A DNA stretch of 64,000 nucleotides from Euptelea pleiosperma (lineage: Eukaryota > Streptophyta > Magnoliopsida > Ranunculales > Eupteleaceae): the NCBI GenBank assembly GCA_035048495.1, contig CM068541.1, forward strand, positions 4,719,929 through 4,783,928. The letters run 5' to 3'. This document shows positions 11,834-22,708 of this stretch, piece after piece. Positions within the stretch are counted from its first letter, which is position 1. Each line of letters begins with the position of its first letter. Made by a program: the position numbers and the translations under genes. The notes beneath the pieces are model-generated. The model made no database searches. It had not been told where the DNA came from and saw only the letters and a list, made by a program, of their open reading frames with translations.

Positions 11834-12135
11834 TAGGGGTGTCAATTTGTATCTGATTTACCGATACCCGATAGGAACAGGTTCCGATGATCCCAATTCC
11901 AAGACTAGGTATTTTAGGTCAACCCCAAAAGGACCCAAAATTGAAGTATGTAATTAGGTTCGGGTTCTTGATTCACTAGTATCCAGACCAAACTGAATCA
12001 GAAAACCAAAATTATAGAACCTGGAACAACCTATTTCAGCATTAGAATCAAAATGGATGGATGTAGAATCATCTAAAATAGGTTCTTGTTCTGGGTACAC
12101 TGGTTCCGGAACTGGAACAACCTGTTGGACCCCTA
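11834..12135. mobile_element. MITE with TAGGGGTGTCAA ends
   Basis: The left end taggggtgtcaatttg and right end caacctgttggacccctag form short imperfect inverted repeats. The interior holds ggttccgatgatccc and ggttccggaactgg-like words in opposite senses. A related element, split by another insertion, lies at 31956-32530. No target duplication is clear. Confidence 0.5.
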
Positions 12136-12194
12136 GATTTATGTATTGAGAGAATTGAGTAGGAAAATGTTATCTCAGGCTTAACTGCAAAAAA

Positions 12195-12516
12195 GAGCCG
12201 TGCAGTTGAGCCGTGGACTGTTAGATTCAAGAGATCAACGGTCCGTATGACAGTTAGCTTATTAAAATCCAAATGACTATTTTTACTGTTTACAATTGGT
12301 GCCACCTGGACAGTAGATCTCTTGAATCCAATGGTTCATAGCTCGGTGAGGGTCATGGTTCGAAGTCTTTGGATCAGAAGCCGGATCGGTGGGCTTTAAT
12401 CTTGATCCGGGATAGGTGCATCTCGTTCGAGACAACGTGAGACTTCATTAGGCGAGAAGTTCCATTTTTTGGATTGAATCGATGAATGCGGGATCAGCCG
12501 AGACTTCGAACCCTGG
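12195..12516. repeat. Two adjacent short inverted-repeat elements
   Basis: At 12195-12350 the arm gttagattcaagagatcaac faces gtagatctcttgaatccaat. At 12354-12516 the arm catggttcgaagtct faces agacttcgaaccctgg. Both are palindromic MITE-like units without coding potential. The second contains a ggttcgaa word that could be mistaken for a tRNA T-loop. Confidence 0.5.
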
Positions 12517-12959
12517 TGGGGGTAGGGGTGGTCAAGAGTGGGATAGGACGACCTAATTGAATACGCATTAAACAATTGGATCGCTAACTCAACTCGTAAT
12601 CACCATATAATGATGATTACCCTCACATCATGTGGATTTGAATCCATCGTTGACGAAAACCAGGGTCCACGGTTGTTGGCAAAATAGTCCATAGTTTGTG
12701 GGCCCTACAAGAACACAAACGCACAAGTCACGCCGAAGAGTTAATCACCACTGCATGTTATCCATCATTCCTTCCTCTCTAAAGAATATTTTACTAAAAG
12801 TCAGCAATCATCACATCCCCTTTGTCTCCTAACTCTCAAAGAACAGAACTTTTGCTAACGAACGTACGTCATCAATGTTAGATGACTCTGCCAGATATGC
12901 CACGTGGTAGGCTTTTAGAGACCACTGATCACATGGATGTTTGGCGCATCCATTCATAT

Positions 12960-13108
12960 CGAGAAAATTTTTGAAGCAGCTAAGCAGTGGCCAATCACAT
13001 GACGCCCCAACCAGCTGTTGCTTCTGACAAACCCAAAAATGCTTTTTGAAAAGCAGGTTGTGGCGTCGTGTGATTAGCTACTGCTTCGCTGCTTCAAAAA
13101 ATTTCTCG
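12960..13108. mobile_element. Nested MITE, CGAGAAA ends
   Basis: Long inverted repeats (tttttgaagcagctaagcag / ctgcttcgctgcttcaaaaa, with gtggccaatcacatgacgcc facing its complement). It is related to the element at 58878-59025. No clear target duplication. Confidence 0.7.
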
Positions 13109-13149
13109 TACATACCAACCTGATTAGTGATTTCAAACCTTTGATTTTG

Positions 13150-13368
13150 TATCGGGCTCAGGGCAACCCCCCCTTTTTTTACCCCTCTGTGTTCGTGGTC
13201 TAGGCCGTGAATTTCAAGAATCCAACGGTAGTTGTCAGCACCGAGCTGGCATCATTTTTTTCACTTTTTGGGGCACTGACAAAACCACCGTTGGATTCGT
13301 GAAATCCACGGCCGAGCGCACGCACCAAGAGCAGTCTAAAGCAAAAGGGGTCCTTGGAGCCTGAGCCA
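13150..13368. mobile_element. Nested Mutator-like MITE, GGCTCAGG ends
   Basis: The ends match the 32078-32332 element (gggctcaggg.. / ..ggagcctgagcc; inner arms aatccaacggtagttg and caccgttggatt). The flanks are TTGATTTTG (13141-13149) and TTGATTTTT (13369-13377), a 9-bp duplication with one mismatch. Confidence 0.7.
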
Positions 13369-13414
13369 TTGATTTTTTACATCAACTAATGCTCAAATTC
13401 CACCGTTAAAAATC

Positions 13415-13578
13415 GGGTAAAACTTTTATCACAACAAATTTCATATCACACAATCACAAGCCAATGAGTTCTCGGCACGTACACAAGTGCTTGTGCTTTT
13501 GCTTTGAGGTGTACGTGCCGAGAACTCATTGACTGTGATTGTGTGATTTGCAACTTTGTTGTGACAGAAGTTTTACTC
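13415..13578. mobile_element. Nested Mutator-like MITE, GAGTAAAAC ends
   Basis: A 164-bp near-perfect hairpin (gtaaaacttttatcacaac and ccaatgagttctcggcacgt against their complements). It is flanked by an exact 9-bp duplication TTAAAAATC (13406-13414 and 13579-13587), which fixes the family's ends and its Mutator-like nature. Confidence 0.9.
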
Positions 13579-13968
13579 TTAAAAATCAGCTCAAGAATGT
13601 GCCACGTGTATCATACTATGGCCCGTCATTAACGTTGATAACGGACGTCCGTCATCAAAGATATAAATAAAACAATCACGCGGGGTAATCTTGGTAGTCC
13701 AAATAATTCACCTAAATTGGCGCCAAGACCACGTGGCAGGACATTGGTTCGCGGGCCGGTTTCGAATGCTTTTGACTTCGCTATGGCCAGGCCGGCATTG
13801 AAAAAAAAAGGGTTATGTAATGATTCTATATTTCTCGTAGTATGTTAATATAATACTCAGTCAATGTGAACCATTACATGATAATAATGACTTCATAAAG
13901 GTCATGATGTCATTGATCTAGTGGTTTACACTTTACATATAGATATATTATATTGGTGTATTATATTT

Positions 13969-14344
13969 GGGTCGGGCTCCAAGGACCGGTCTTTTTTTAC
14001 CGGCTCCCATTACAGGACACAATATGAGCCATGTAGCACACTTTTAGAGGACTCTTACCGATGTTTGGCCAATCCCTAGGTGGACATACAAACCAAACAT
14101 AAGCTTGATTAGTGATTTCAAACCTTTGTAGGTCCACCTAGGGATTGGCCAAACATCCCTACGGTCAGAGTCCTCTAAGAGGAGTAAAACTTCTGTCACA
14201 AGAAATTGTAAATCACACAATCACAAGCCAATGAGTTCTCGGCACGTACACAAGTGCTTTTTGCAACGTACCCATTGCTACATGGATCATATTGTGTCCT
14301 GTAACGGGAGCCGGTAAAAAAGGCCGGTCCCTGGAGCCCGACCC
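13969..14344. mobile_element. Mutator-like MITE with 60-bp TIRs next to RING gene
   Basis: The inverted repeats begin gggtcgggctccaaggaccg and end ggagcccgaccc, extending about 60 bp with few mismatches. The flanks are ATTATATTT (13960-13968) and ATTATATTA (14345-14353), an 8/9 target duplication. Inside are a small hairpin copy of family P (14025-14178) and one end of a GAGTAAAAC element (14182-14290). Confidence 0.8.
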
Positions 14345-14391
14345 ATTATATTAAATTACACCATGATCTGGAAATGCAAAAATTAAATAAA

Positions 14392-14397
14392 TATAAA
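14392..14397 (+). promoter_or_regulatory. Possible TATA box of RING gene
   Basis: TATAAA lies 39 bp after the 9-bp duplication copy of the preceding MITE and 446 bp before the RING start codon. The intervening leader is C/T-rich, as in many plant 5' UTRs. Assignment is by position and sequence only; a leader intron is possible. Confidence 0.35.
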
Positions 14398-14843
14398 CAA
14401 TTCTTGGTCCGGATACTCTTGTAGCAAGAAACGTGTAAAAATCTCCACATTTTACTTTCTCTTTTGTTTGTTCTTTGAAATCCCCTTTCGATGACGGAGC
14501 TGGCGAGGAGATCCGAATAGCGGTTTTTGTTCCCTTTTAAGTAAAACCGCCCTCAACCCATTTCCCGGTTTTGCATTTTAATGGGTTCCTCTCCATTTTC
14601 GATTCTCTTATTTGATTTTTCTTCTCCGTCCCTTGTTCTGTTTCGTCCTGTTTCTGTGTATTAAAGGTGGTGGAGCCTCTGTTCGTGAAGAAACTCACGA
14701 GATTCTCACGAGGGACCATTTAATGCGGGACCCATCATTCATGTGTATGTGTTCTTATCCATTAAATCTTCACTGTAATCTCCAATTCTTGTAATTTTTA
14801 TTTCTGTTCTTTTATCTTTCTGGATTTCTTGGTTTCTGTAAAA

Positions 14844-15563
14844 ATGAGCGAAATCGGTGGAATATCTGTTTTGGGTGTGCAGGAATCAGTACGGAAAGAA
14901 AGAGAAGCAAGAACACTGGTGGATTTCTTGAGAGAAGAGATGGACGGTGTGGAAAGAGGGAGGAGATGGAGGAATCTGAAAGAACGATTGGGATTAAAGG
15001 GGATTGGATGTTGTGGGGCCACCTGGGGTTTCGGGGCTTCTTCCAACATGAGTGTTATAGAAGAAGAAGAAGAAGAAGACGAGCAAGCCTTACAAGAAGA
15101 GACAATGGGTGAGGATCAGATTACAGAGGAGAACAATCTGGATCAAGCTTGTGTGGGTCAGATACCGGTAACGGCGTCAGGGATGAACTTGGCGACGGCG
15201 TTGGCTGCTGAGCGTCATTTCCGGGCGGCGCAGGATTGGGATGGTGGCAGTGTCAGCCCCAACGAAGTCACCACATCTGCAAGTGCAGGGACTGCTCCTG
15301 GTACGCCGTTGAGGGTATCGTTGATGAGATTACTTGAAGAAGGGGACGGTGTTGATGGAGAGAGGGAGACAGAGAAAGGAGAAGGAGGAGAAGGGGGAGG
15401 GAGTGATGGGATGTGCTGCGTGTGCATGGGAAGAAGGAAAGGTGCGGCTTTCATCCCATGTGGGCACACATTTTGCAGAGTGTGTTCGAGGGAGGTGTGG
15501 TTGAATCGAGGGTCTTGTCCCCTTTGCAACCGTTCTATTCTCGAGATTCTTGACATCTTCTAG
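14844..15563 (+). CDS. C3HC4 RING-finger protein (probable E3 ubiquitin ligase)
   Basis: An uninterrupted 239-residue frame. I start at the ATG at 14844; five codons further upstream the frame is open only from a TTG. The C-terminal 49 residues are a canonical C3HC4 RING with ligands C191, C194, C206, H208, C211, C214, C225 and C228, followed by the short tail ILEILDIF. N-terminal landmarks are a LKERLGLKGIGCCG block (46-59), a poly-Glu run (73-79), MNLATALAAERHFRAA (114-129) and TPLRVSLMRLLEE (154-166). All recur, as I recall, in a small plant family of RING/U-box proteins of similar size. RING proteins of this kind recruit E2 enzymes; the substrate is unknown. There is no signal peptide or membrane segment. 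A MITE ends about 500 bp upstream. Confidence 0.9.
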   Translation: MSEIGGISVLGVQESVRKEREARTLVDFLREEMDGVERGRRWRNLKERLGLKGIGCCGATWGFGASSNMSVIEEEEEEDEQALQEETMGEDQITEENNLDQACVGQIPVTASGMNLATALAAERHFRAAQDWDGGSVSPNEVTTSASAGTAPGTPLRVSLMRLLEEGDGVDGERETEKGEGGEGGGSDGMCCVCMGRRKGAAFIPCGHTFCRVCSREVWLNRGSCPLCNRSILEILDIF

Positions 15564-15957
15564 ATCACGCCTCGAGATCCGTGTGATTTTTTTATTGATT
15601 GATACAGAGAGGCACCATTGGCATTTTAGTAGGTGAATATGGTTTTTTTTTTTCAATTTCAGATCAAATTGTTTGTTTTGGAGATTTTTTTTTTTTTTTT
15701 TTTTTCTGTTTTTTTTGGGGGACATTTGTGTAAGAATGTTCATCTCTGCTATTTGTCATCTTTGTTTTCATTTTTGTATTGATTCATGTATTCTACGTGT
15801 CAACGGATGAAGGGTGTTCTTGCGTCTCTAACGGAATTAATCCCCGTTATTCTCAAAATGTCCCTAGTTTGCTTCGTTTCTTTATTATATTTTTTATGGG
15901 AGTGTCCAGGCCGCACCTATAAACATCACGTGGTGGAAAACTATCAAATCCATGACT
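15564..15957. other. RING gene 3' flank
   Basis: T-rich, with a run of about 20 T at 15687-15706. The 3' UTR presumably lies here, but no canonical AATAAA is seen close to the stop. Confidence 0.4.
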
Positions 15958-16995
15958 GTACCGATGTTTCAACATCCCTAGATGGTCCTTAAAACCAAAA
16001 ATTCAGTAGGAGTGGTTGTTTCTAACCATTGGATTTGAATATTTTTTCATAGTGGGTTTGAAAAGTATTTTGGGTAATGAGATTCAACACCTAGAAAACA
16101 CCAATCAAATTGATTTTTTGTTGTTAGGTCCACCTAAGGATGTTTCAACATCTATATGATCATAAATCTCTAAGAGTGCCATGTTGCCTTTTTAGGTGCA
16201 GCTTAACGTCTCTATAAAACAATGCAGACATCAAAACTTTTCTCCTCGTAATTATACCTTTCACTATTATTATATAGCAGAACTTTGATGATAAACCACA
16301 ATGTGAGCTACGTGGCATACTATTAGTGGCCACGGCTGTATGAATGTTTAGGTAGACTTACGCAACAAAAATCAGCCTAATTAGTAATTTCTAACCTTTG
16401 GATCATAATGCCGAAATCCACGGTTGAAAATAAACCATGAAAAAAACTCTAATCCAAGAGGTAGAAATTACTAAACATGATGACATAGGTCCACCTAGGG
16501 ATAATATCGTCATTGTTCTCTAAGAGTGTCACCTAACACTAACCCCTCCATGCCTCATATTGAAAGAGGAATGATCACATCACATGGTCCAAGGTCCACG
16601 GATATGCATGGTGGTATTGTTTAGTCATCGGCCAAAAATGTTCCTTGCCTCAAGTTTCGTGCTAAATAGTAATGCTCAAATTCCACGGTAAAAAAAAACC
16701 CATGAAAACAACTCCAATCAAATACTTAGAAATCACTAATTAGATTGATTTTTTGCATGTAGGTCCGCCTAGGGGTTGGCCAAACATCTATATGGTTAGT
16801 GATCTCTAATAGTGTCTCACATCTTCAAAATAGTACTCCAAGTCTACAGTTAAAAATAACCATGTAAAAGACTCTAATCCAACAGATAGAAATCGCTAAT
16901 TAAGATGAATTTTGGCATGTATGTCTACCTAAGGATGGGCAAAACATCTATTCAGTCAGTGATCTCTAAGAGTGTGCAACATGTAAGGTGCACGT
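15958..16995. repeat. Cluster of family P copies
   Basis: At least four copies or halves lie in a row: 15958-16190 (both arms), 16296-16545 (both arms, starting cacaatgtgagctacgtggc), 16670-16822 (right half) and 16830-16985 (right half). Shared words are ccacggttaaaaataaacca, gaaatcactaat and ggttggccaaacatc. No coding potential. Confidence 0.75.
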
Positions 16996-17745
16996 GCATC
17001 GCACATTGCGTCCCCTTAGTGGTTGTTAGAGGACAATTAAGGTCCTTGTCTTATTGATAGCCTGCACACATGGCATATATTCAGGGTGGGGACTCACCAA
17101 ATTTGTGAATTTTGATTTGAAAGATCTGATCAAAATTGCCCTAATTGGATAATCGTAGCCATCCATTCTTATGATTGTATCGTCCACGTGATCCTAACCA
17201 CCTCATCTTTGTGTTTCTTGCTTTAATCTCTTTTCATCCTCCCGCATAGCTCTTCATCAAATGGTTAAGATTTGTGTGGTAGGGTCAAGTAAACTGTTGT
17301 CGTCATCCACACTCACATAGGAGTGTCAATGGGTTGGGCCGGAATATGGCCTACATTATGTTTATTAAAGTCTAAGCTCAATATATTATGGGCTTTCACA
17401 ACTTCCTATAAGCTCTTCCCATCGTTTCTGTAAAAGATTAAAAGAAAGTAGGCCCATAAGCAAAGTAAGCTCGTAACTCAGGGCGTGGGAACGAACTGCC
17501 TTTCTTTCTAAGTAAGAATTTACACGTGGCAGCTGAGGTGGCAGGGCCAAAGGGTCTAACTGTTCAACCACTTTATTCCATGGCCAAATGGAAGCTTTCG
17601 GCCAGAAGTTCATTGGCGGAAACAGAGAAGTAAGAATATATGTTCAACGAGGACATTCGAATGGCCAATCCAGAGGGTCCTCTATCAGTGCAGGATAGTC
17701 CAGATTGTCCCGTCATCCCTCCACATGCAAAATACCTCGCTAATA
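16996..17745. other. Spacer without recognised gene
   Basis: Frames of 75-89 codons occur on - (17386-17842) but overlap one another and resemble no family. The 3' part merges into the next family P copy. I see nothing else here. Confidence 0.35.
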
Positions 17746-17749
17746 CGAT

Positions 17750-18410
17750 GCACGTGCACCTTACACATGGCACAATCTTAGAGATCACTGACCATAAAGA
17801 TGTTTGGCCCATCCTTAGGTGGACTAATATACAAAAATTCATCCTGATTAGTAATTTCTATCTATTAGATTATTGTCTTTTTCATGGTTTATTTTAACCA
17901 AGGTTTAAAGGAGGCCGTTTTAACGGTTAAACGGACTGGTGGCGTTACCGTTTAAACGGCCGTTAAAACGGATTGAAACGGCCAGGGGTAAAAATGGAAA
18001 AAAAATAGAATTAAACGGATTTTAATGGAAAAAATGGCGCTGAAATTCAAATTTTGAAATTTGAAAAAAAAAAACAGAATTTAACGAATTAAATGGCTGT
18101 TTAAACGATTTTAACGGCCGTTAAAATATAAAAAAGGTCCTATTTTTTCGAAACCGTTAAAACGTGTTTAAATGGAAACGGGCTTGGGGCGTTATCGTTT
18201 AAATGGCCGTTTTTAAAACCATGGTTTTAACTATAAATTTTGAGCATTATTGGGAAGAAATAGCACACTATTAGAGACCACTGACCATATAGATGTTTGG
18301 CCCATCCTTAGGTGGACCTACATGCAAAAAATCAACCTGATTAGTGACCTCGAAGCATTCCATTGGAGTTGTTTCATGGGTTGATTTTAACCGTGAAATT
18401 TGAACATTAC
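17750..18410. repeat. Family P copies, one split by a hAT-like MITE
   Basis: A left arm (17750-17898: gagatcactgaccataaaga, gatgtttggcccatccttag) is interrupted by the MITE at 17899-18223 and resumes at ttttaactataaattttgag. A second left arm follows at 18255-18410 (gagaccactgaccatataga). Confidence 0.75.
17899..18223. mobile_element. hAT-like MITE, CAAGGTTTAAA ends
   Basis: 325 bp, left end caaggtttaaaggaggccgt, right end ggccgtttttaaaaccatg. The flanks ATTTTAAC (17891-17898) and GTTTTAAC (18224-18231) differ at one base, an 8-bp duplication. The interior consists of repeated aacggccgtt words in both senses. Confidence 0.75.
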
Positions 18411-18521
18411 TATTAGCTCGCAACATGAGGTGCATTTTTGGCCAATGACAGAAGGTCACCACCATCATGCCATCCATAGACCTTGGATGATCATCTATAT
18501 ATATATATATATAACTATATA

Positions 18522-19833
18522 TCTATACTATAGCAGAGAAGCGAGTAACGTCGTTCTCTCTCCTCTACATCAAGTTGATGTGGCATTCTCCTCGTGCAAA
18601 ATGCCATGTCAACAACCTAAAATTCTATTTCCTCTCTCATCCACTTAACTTTACCCTATCTTTTTGTCTTTTTCAAAAACACCCCTTGATACTTTAAGTA
18701 ATGCACCTCAAATATTAAGGACTTTTTAGACTTTCTAACCAACTCAATTTATTTTTCTTTAAAATCTCAATTATTAATTCCTTAATTCTCTATTTCATTC
18801 TTAAATTATTTATTCATTCGTTCTTAAATTCGTCTTTCTCAACGTCTCTTAACATCTTTTTATTTTTCAAAACATAATATTCGCAACCTTCTATTTATGT
18901 TTCAATCAAAACGTTTATCTCATTACCACCGCCTTCTATTATGGCCTTCTAATGGTTTTCCATCTTCTTCCTTCAATTTTTACAACATTTTATTTTTGTT
19001 TCAATTGAAACGTTTTTCCCATTAACATCATTTCCATTATTGACATATAATGTCTCTCCATATTTCGTTAATAAATAAATGTCCATTTAATTAGCCATTA
19101 ATTCGGTAATATATAAATACTATGGTTTAGGCAAGGTTCTCACATTTCCTCTCATCGACTGAGCTTCTTCGAATAACGAAGACACAAAAGCAGTAGAAAA
19201 GCCAATAAGGTTCAATATCTTTACCATATCTTCTAAATTTTTTTTTCCTTCAATGAGTCATCTCTGCTGAATACTTGATTTGGGCCTTTAAAAGAATTGT
19301 TATTCAATTATTTACATTCATGTTTATGTTTAGACTCTAGAATAATTGTTTGTTTATTTATAAGGTATCAATTTTTTAGGATTGTATAAATCTTTGAAGA
19401 TAAAATCGAATATGAATTTTTTTATTTTCTTTCATTGTTAACCCTTTTTTTTTTTTTTTTCTTCTCATGTTTTACAGGCTAAGGGGATGTTGTTGAAGAT
19501 AACGAAGAGAAGATTGTGAATAAAAATAATATGAAGATGGGGATAACTGATGAAAAGGTTGTCACTATTATGGACATAGTGGAAATGCTGTTGTGTACGT
19601 GATGCTTAAATATAAAAATGAAGATTATAAAAACTTATTTTTTATTTACTTTTGGTGTTAGCAATTTTTTTTCATTTTCTTATCATGTTTAGAGAGGATG
19701 AAAGGAAAAAGAATAATTAAGCAATTTTTCTTTATTATTTCATACTACAATTAGATGTAGATATAAAAATTAATTGTTGTTAGTTTGTATTTTCTATTTT
19801 CACCCGTGCTTTAGCACGGGCTTTCATTACTAG
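18522..19833 (+). mobile_element. Non-autonomous Helitron, copy 1
   Basis: The element begins TCTATACTATAGCAGAGAAG directly after an A. It ends with the hairpin CCCGTGC-TTTA-GCACGGG (19803-19820), nine bases, then CTAG (19830-19833) directly before a T. These are the standard Helitron terminal features, with insertion between A and T. It is 1312 bp long and encodes no Rep/helicase. An internal ttttacag|gctaagggg at about 19480 resembles a 3' splice site, so a gene fragment may have been captured. Confidence 0.85.
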
Positions 19834-19835
19834 TA

Positions 19836-21134
19836 TATATACTATAGCAGAGAAGCGAGCAGCGTCGTTCTCTCTCCTCCACATCAAGTTGACGGGGCAC
19901 TCTCCTTATGCAGAGTGCCATGTCAACAACCTAAAATTCTCTTTCCTCTCTCATCCACTTGACTCTACCCTATATTTTTTGTCTTTTCCAAAAATACCAA
20001 TTGACACTTTAAGTAATGCACCTCAAACATTAAAGACCTTTTAGACTTTCTAACCAACTCAATTTATTTTTCTTTAAAATCTCAATTATTTATTCCTTAA
20101 TTCTCTAATTCATTTTAAAGTTATTTATTCCTTCGTTCTTAAATTCGTTTTTCTAAACGTCTCTTAACACCCTTTTATTTTTAAAACATAACATTCATAA
20201 CATTTTATTTATGTTTCAATCAAAACGTTTATCCTATTACCATCGCTTCCATTATGGCCTTCTAATGGCTTTTCATCTCCTTCCTTCAATTTTCACAACA
20301 TTCTATTTTTGTTTCAATTGAAACGTTTTTCCCATTAACGTCACTTCCATTATTGACATCTAATGTCTCTCCATATTTCGTTAATAAATAAATATCCATT
20401 TAATTAACCATTAATTCGGTCATATATAAATATTAGGGTTTAGGCAAGATTCTCAAATTTCCTCTCATTGACTGAGCTTCTTCAAATGAGGAAGACACAA
20501 AAACAGGAGAAAAGCCAATATGGTTCGATATCTTTACTATCTCTTCTAAATTTTTTTTTTTCCTTCAATGAGTCGTTTCTGCTGAATACTTGATTTGGGC
20601 CTCTAAAAGAATTGTTATTCAATTATTTATATTAATGTTTATGTTTAAACTTTAGAATGATTGTTTGTTTATTTGTTGGGTTTCAATTTTTAGGATTATA
20701 TAAATCTTTGAAGGTAAAAATGAAGATTATGAATTTTTTTTTTTATTTTCTTCCATTGTTAACCATTTTTTTTTAATTTCATTATCATGTTTTATAGGCT
20801 AAGAGGATGTTGTTGAAGATAACGAAGAGAGGATTGTGAATAAAAATAATATGAAGATAGGGAGAATTGATGAAAGGGTCGTCACTATTATGCACATAGT
20901 TGATGTGCTGTTGTGTGATTCTTGAATGTAAAAATGAAGATTATAAAAATATATTTTTTATTTTCTTTTGATGTTAACAATTTTTTTCATTTTCTTATCA
21001 TGTTTAGAGAGGATGAAGAGAAAGGGAATAGTTAAACAATTTTTATATATTATTTCTTACTACAATTAGATGTAGATATAAAAATTAATTGTTATTAGTT
21101 TATATTTTCTATTAGCACAGGCTTTTACTACTAG
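19836..21134 (+). mobile_element. Non-autonomous Helitron, copy 2 (tandem)
   Basis: A diverged direct copy of the preceding element, starting TATATACTATAGCAGAGAAG two bases after its CTAG and ending ctactag before a T. The 5' half of the terminal hairpin is missing (ctattagcacaggctttt), so the 3' signal is damaged. It has the same order of internal blocks (ctcttaacacc, gttgttgaagataacgaag) and no coding capacity. Confidence 0.85.
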
Positions 21135-21173
21135 TTATTCTTAATAATGGGGTATATTCGACAACTTTTAATT

Positions 21174-21375
21174 AAGGGCTTTTTTGCTTTAACCCCTTAC
21201 TTTATTGATGCAATTTGCATCTCACTCAATGTTTTTAAAATATTTGCGTCTCACCCTTTGACCATGGTCAACGTCGTTGACTATAGACGGTCTTCGGATG
21301 GACATCCCAATATTTTTTAAATGACTATAATGACCTTGGGTGAGATGCAAATATTTTAAAAACATAGAGGGGAAC
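21174..21375. mobile_element. MITE family R, truncated, inverted relative to 22205
   Basis: It opens cttttttgctttaacccctt and actttattgatgcaatttgc, then gtctcaccctttgaccatgg. The core is in the opposite orientation to the complete copy at 22196-22455. The right terminal repeat stops at aaaaacatagagggg. Confidence 0.7.
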
Positions 21376-21474
21376 AAGCAAAAAAAAAAAGAAATTCAAG
21401 CTTTTTTTTTTTCTTCCGAGGATTGTGAGTTCAACCTTTTTTTGGGGATTTTGAACTATAAAAGGAAGGAAAAA

Positions 21475-21828
21475 GATGTAACAAGGTATGCCTGACACAT
21501 TTTTAAATGTAGAAGCACGATTTTGTTACTCACCACTATCATCTGGGCCCACTGACCGCATGGATGTTTTTCCCACCCCTTGGTGGTTTTACACACCAAA
21601 AATCACCCTGATTGGTAATCGACAACCATTAGATTTTAGCCCCTTTCAGCACTTTTTAAGGCGTTCTTATAGCCGTTCAATTCAACCATTTTTTTAGTAC
21701 TAAAACCAACTGCTAAAAATCATCAAACAAGGTGATTTTTGGTATGCATGAATACTAGGGGGTGGGCTAAACATCCATGTGGTCAGTGGGCCCAGATGAC
21801 AGCGGTGACTGGCATACCTTATTACATC
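21475..21828. mobile_element. MITE family Q, GATGTAACAAGGTATGCC ends
   Basis: The inverted ends gatgtaacaaggtatgcc and ggcataccttattacatc bound 354 bp with long inner arms (tgggcccactgaccgcatgg / gtggtcagtgggcccagatg, and aaaaatcaccctgattggta facing its complement). The core resembles family P. A second copy starts at 63628. Confidence 0.75.
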
Positions 21829-21895
21829 ACAACCCTAAAAGGAACTCACCTTCACAGGTTGTTAAGTATGCTAATGTTCCTCATCAATGATGACG

Positions 21896-22160
21896 AGGGA
21901 CAACAATACGAGCAATGTGGCACATTCTTAGAGGTCAGTAACGTACGGATGTTGGGCCCATCGCTAGCTGGAGCTACATACCAAATATCAGCCTGATTAG
22001 TGATTTCAAACCATTGGATATTTGTACCCCAAATAATGTTCAAATTCTACGGATAAAATCAACCAAAGAAAATGACTCTAATCCAATGCTTAAAAGGTAA
22101 CAATCAGATTAATTTTTGGTCTTAGGTCCACCTATAGTTGGGCCAAAAGTAAATTAAGAA
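21896..22160. repeat. Foldback MITE family P
   Basis: Left arm gagcaatgtggcacattctt and ccaaatatcagcctgattag. The right half carries aacaatcagattaatttttg and ggtccacctatagttgggcc. Confidence 0.7.
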
Positions 22161-22195
22161 AGGTTTTGAGCTCACAATCTTTAACAAAAAAAAAA

Positions 22196-22455
22196 AAAAA
22201 AAAAAGATCTTTTTGTTGTCCCCCCTTACTTTATTGATGCAATTTGCATCGCACCCAATGTTTTTAAAATATTTGTGTCTCACCCAAAGTCATTATAGTC
22301 ATTTAAAAAATATTGGGATGTCCATCCGAAGACCGTTTATGGTCAACGACGTTGACCATGGTCAAAGGGTGAGACGTAAATATTTTAAAAACATTGGGTG
22401 AGATGCAAATTGCATCAATAAAGTAAGAGGGTAAAGCAAAAAAGCCCTTTAATCA
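22196..22455. mobile_element. MITE family R, complete
   Basis: Terminal repeats of about 60 bp (ttactttattgatgcaattt on the left, aaattgcatcaataaagtaa on the right) enclose a non-palindromic core with gtccatccgaagaccg and ggtcaacgacgttgaccatg. No coding potential. Confidence 0.75.
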
Positions 22456-22479
22456 ATCTTTTTTTTTTTTTAGCAAACA

Positions 22480-22708
22480 GTGACAATCTCATAATGTTAC
22501 CATTATGACCGTTATAACGGCCATTATAATGAGGTCACATTAGTAACCTTGATAACAGTACTAATGTTTTTATATGAAAAAACAACTGCTGTAACAGAAA
22601 TAACGGCCATTACAACAGATATTCCATTTTTTCAGTTTTGGACGTTGAAACAAGGAAATCGTAACAAGGTCGGGGCGTTACCGTTATAACGGCAATTTTC
22701 TAAACCAT
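22480..22708. repeat. hAT-like MITE, eroded left end
   Basis: Right end ggcaattttctaaaccatg with ccgttataacgg words as in the other CAAGGTTT elements. The left terminus is not clear. Confidence 0.5.

Larger units (their letters stand above)
12893..13610. mobile_element. Family P MITE carrying three nested MITEs
   Basis: The host P copy starts at gccacgtggtaggcttttag and resumes between each insertion (tacataccaacctgattagtg, then acatcaactaatgctcaaattcc, then aaaaatcagctcaagaatgtgccacgtg). It is interrupted by elements at 12960-13108, about 13150-13368 and 13415-13578. Each insertion therefore postdates the P copy. Confidence 0.8.

Noticed and set aside
12350..12520. Possible tRNA because of ggttcgaa words
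   Set aside because: No D-arm or anticodon stem forms; the words are arms of a foldback repeat.
14829..14843. Upstream start of the RING protein
   Set aside because: It would need a TTG start; the first ATG in frame is at 14844.
15215..15743. Frames on - overlapping the RING gene
   Set aside because: Antisense shadows, rich in Pro/Ser or Lys from the poly-Glu codons and a T tract.
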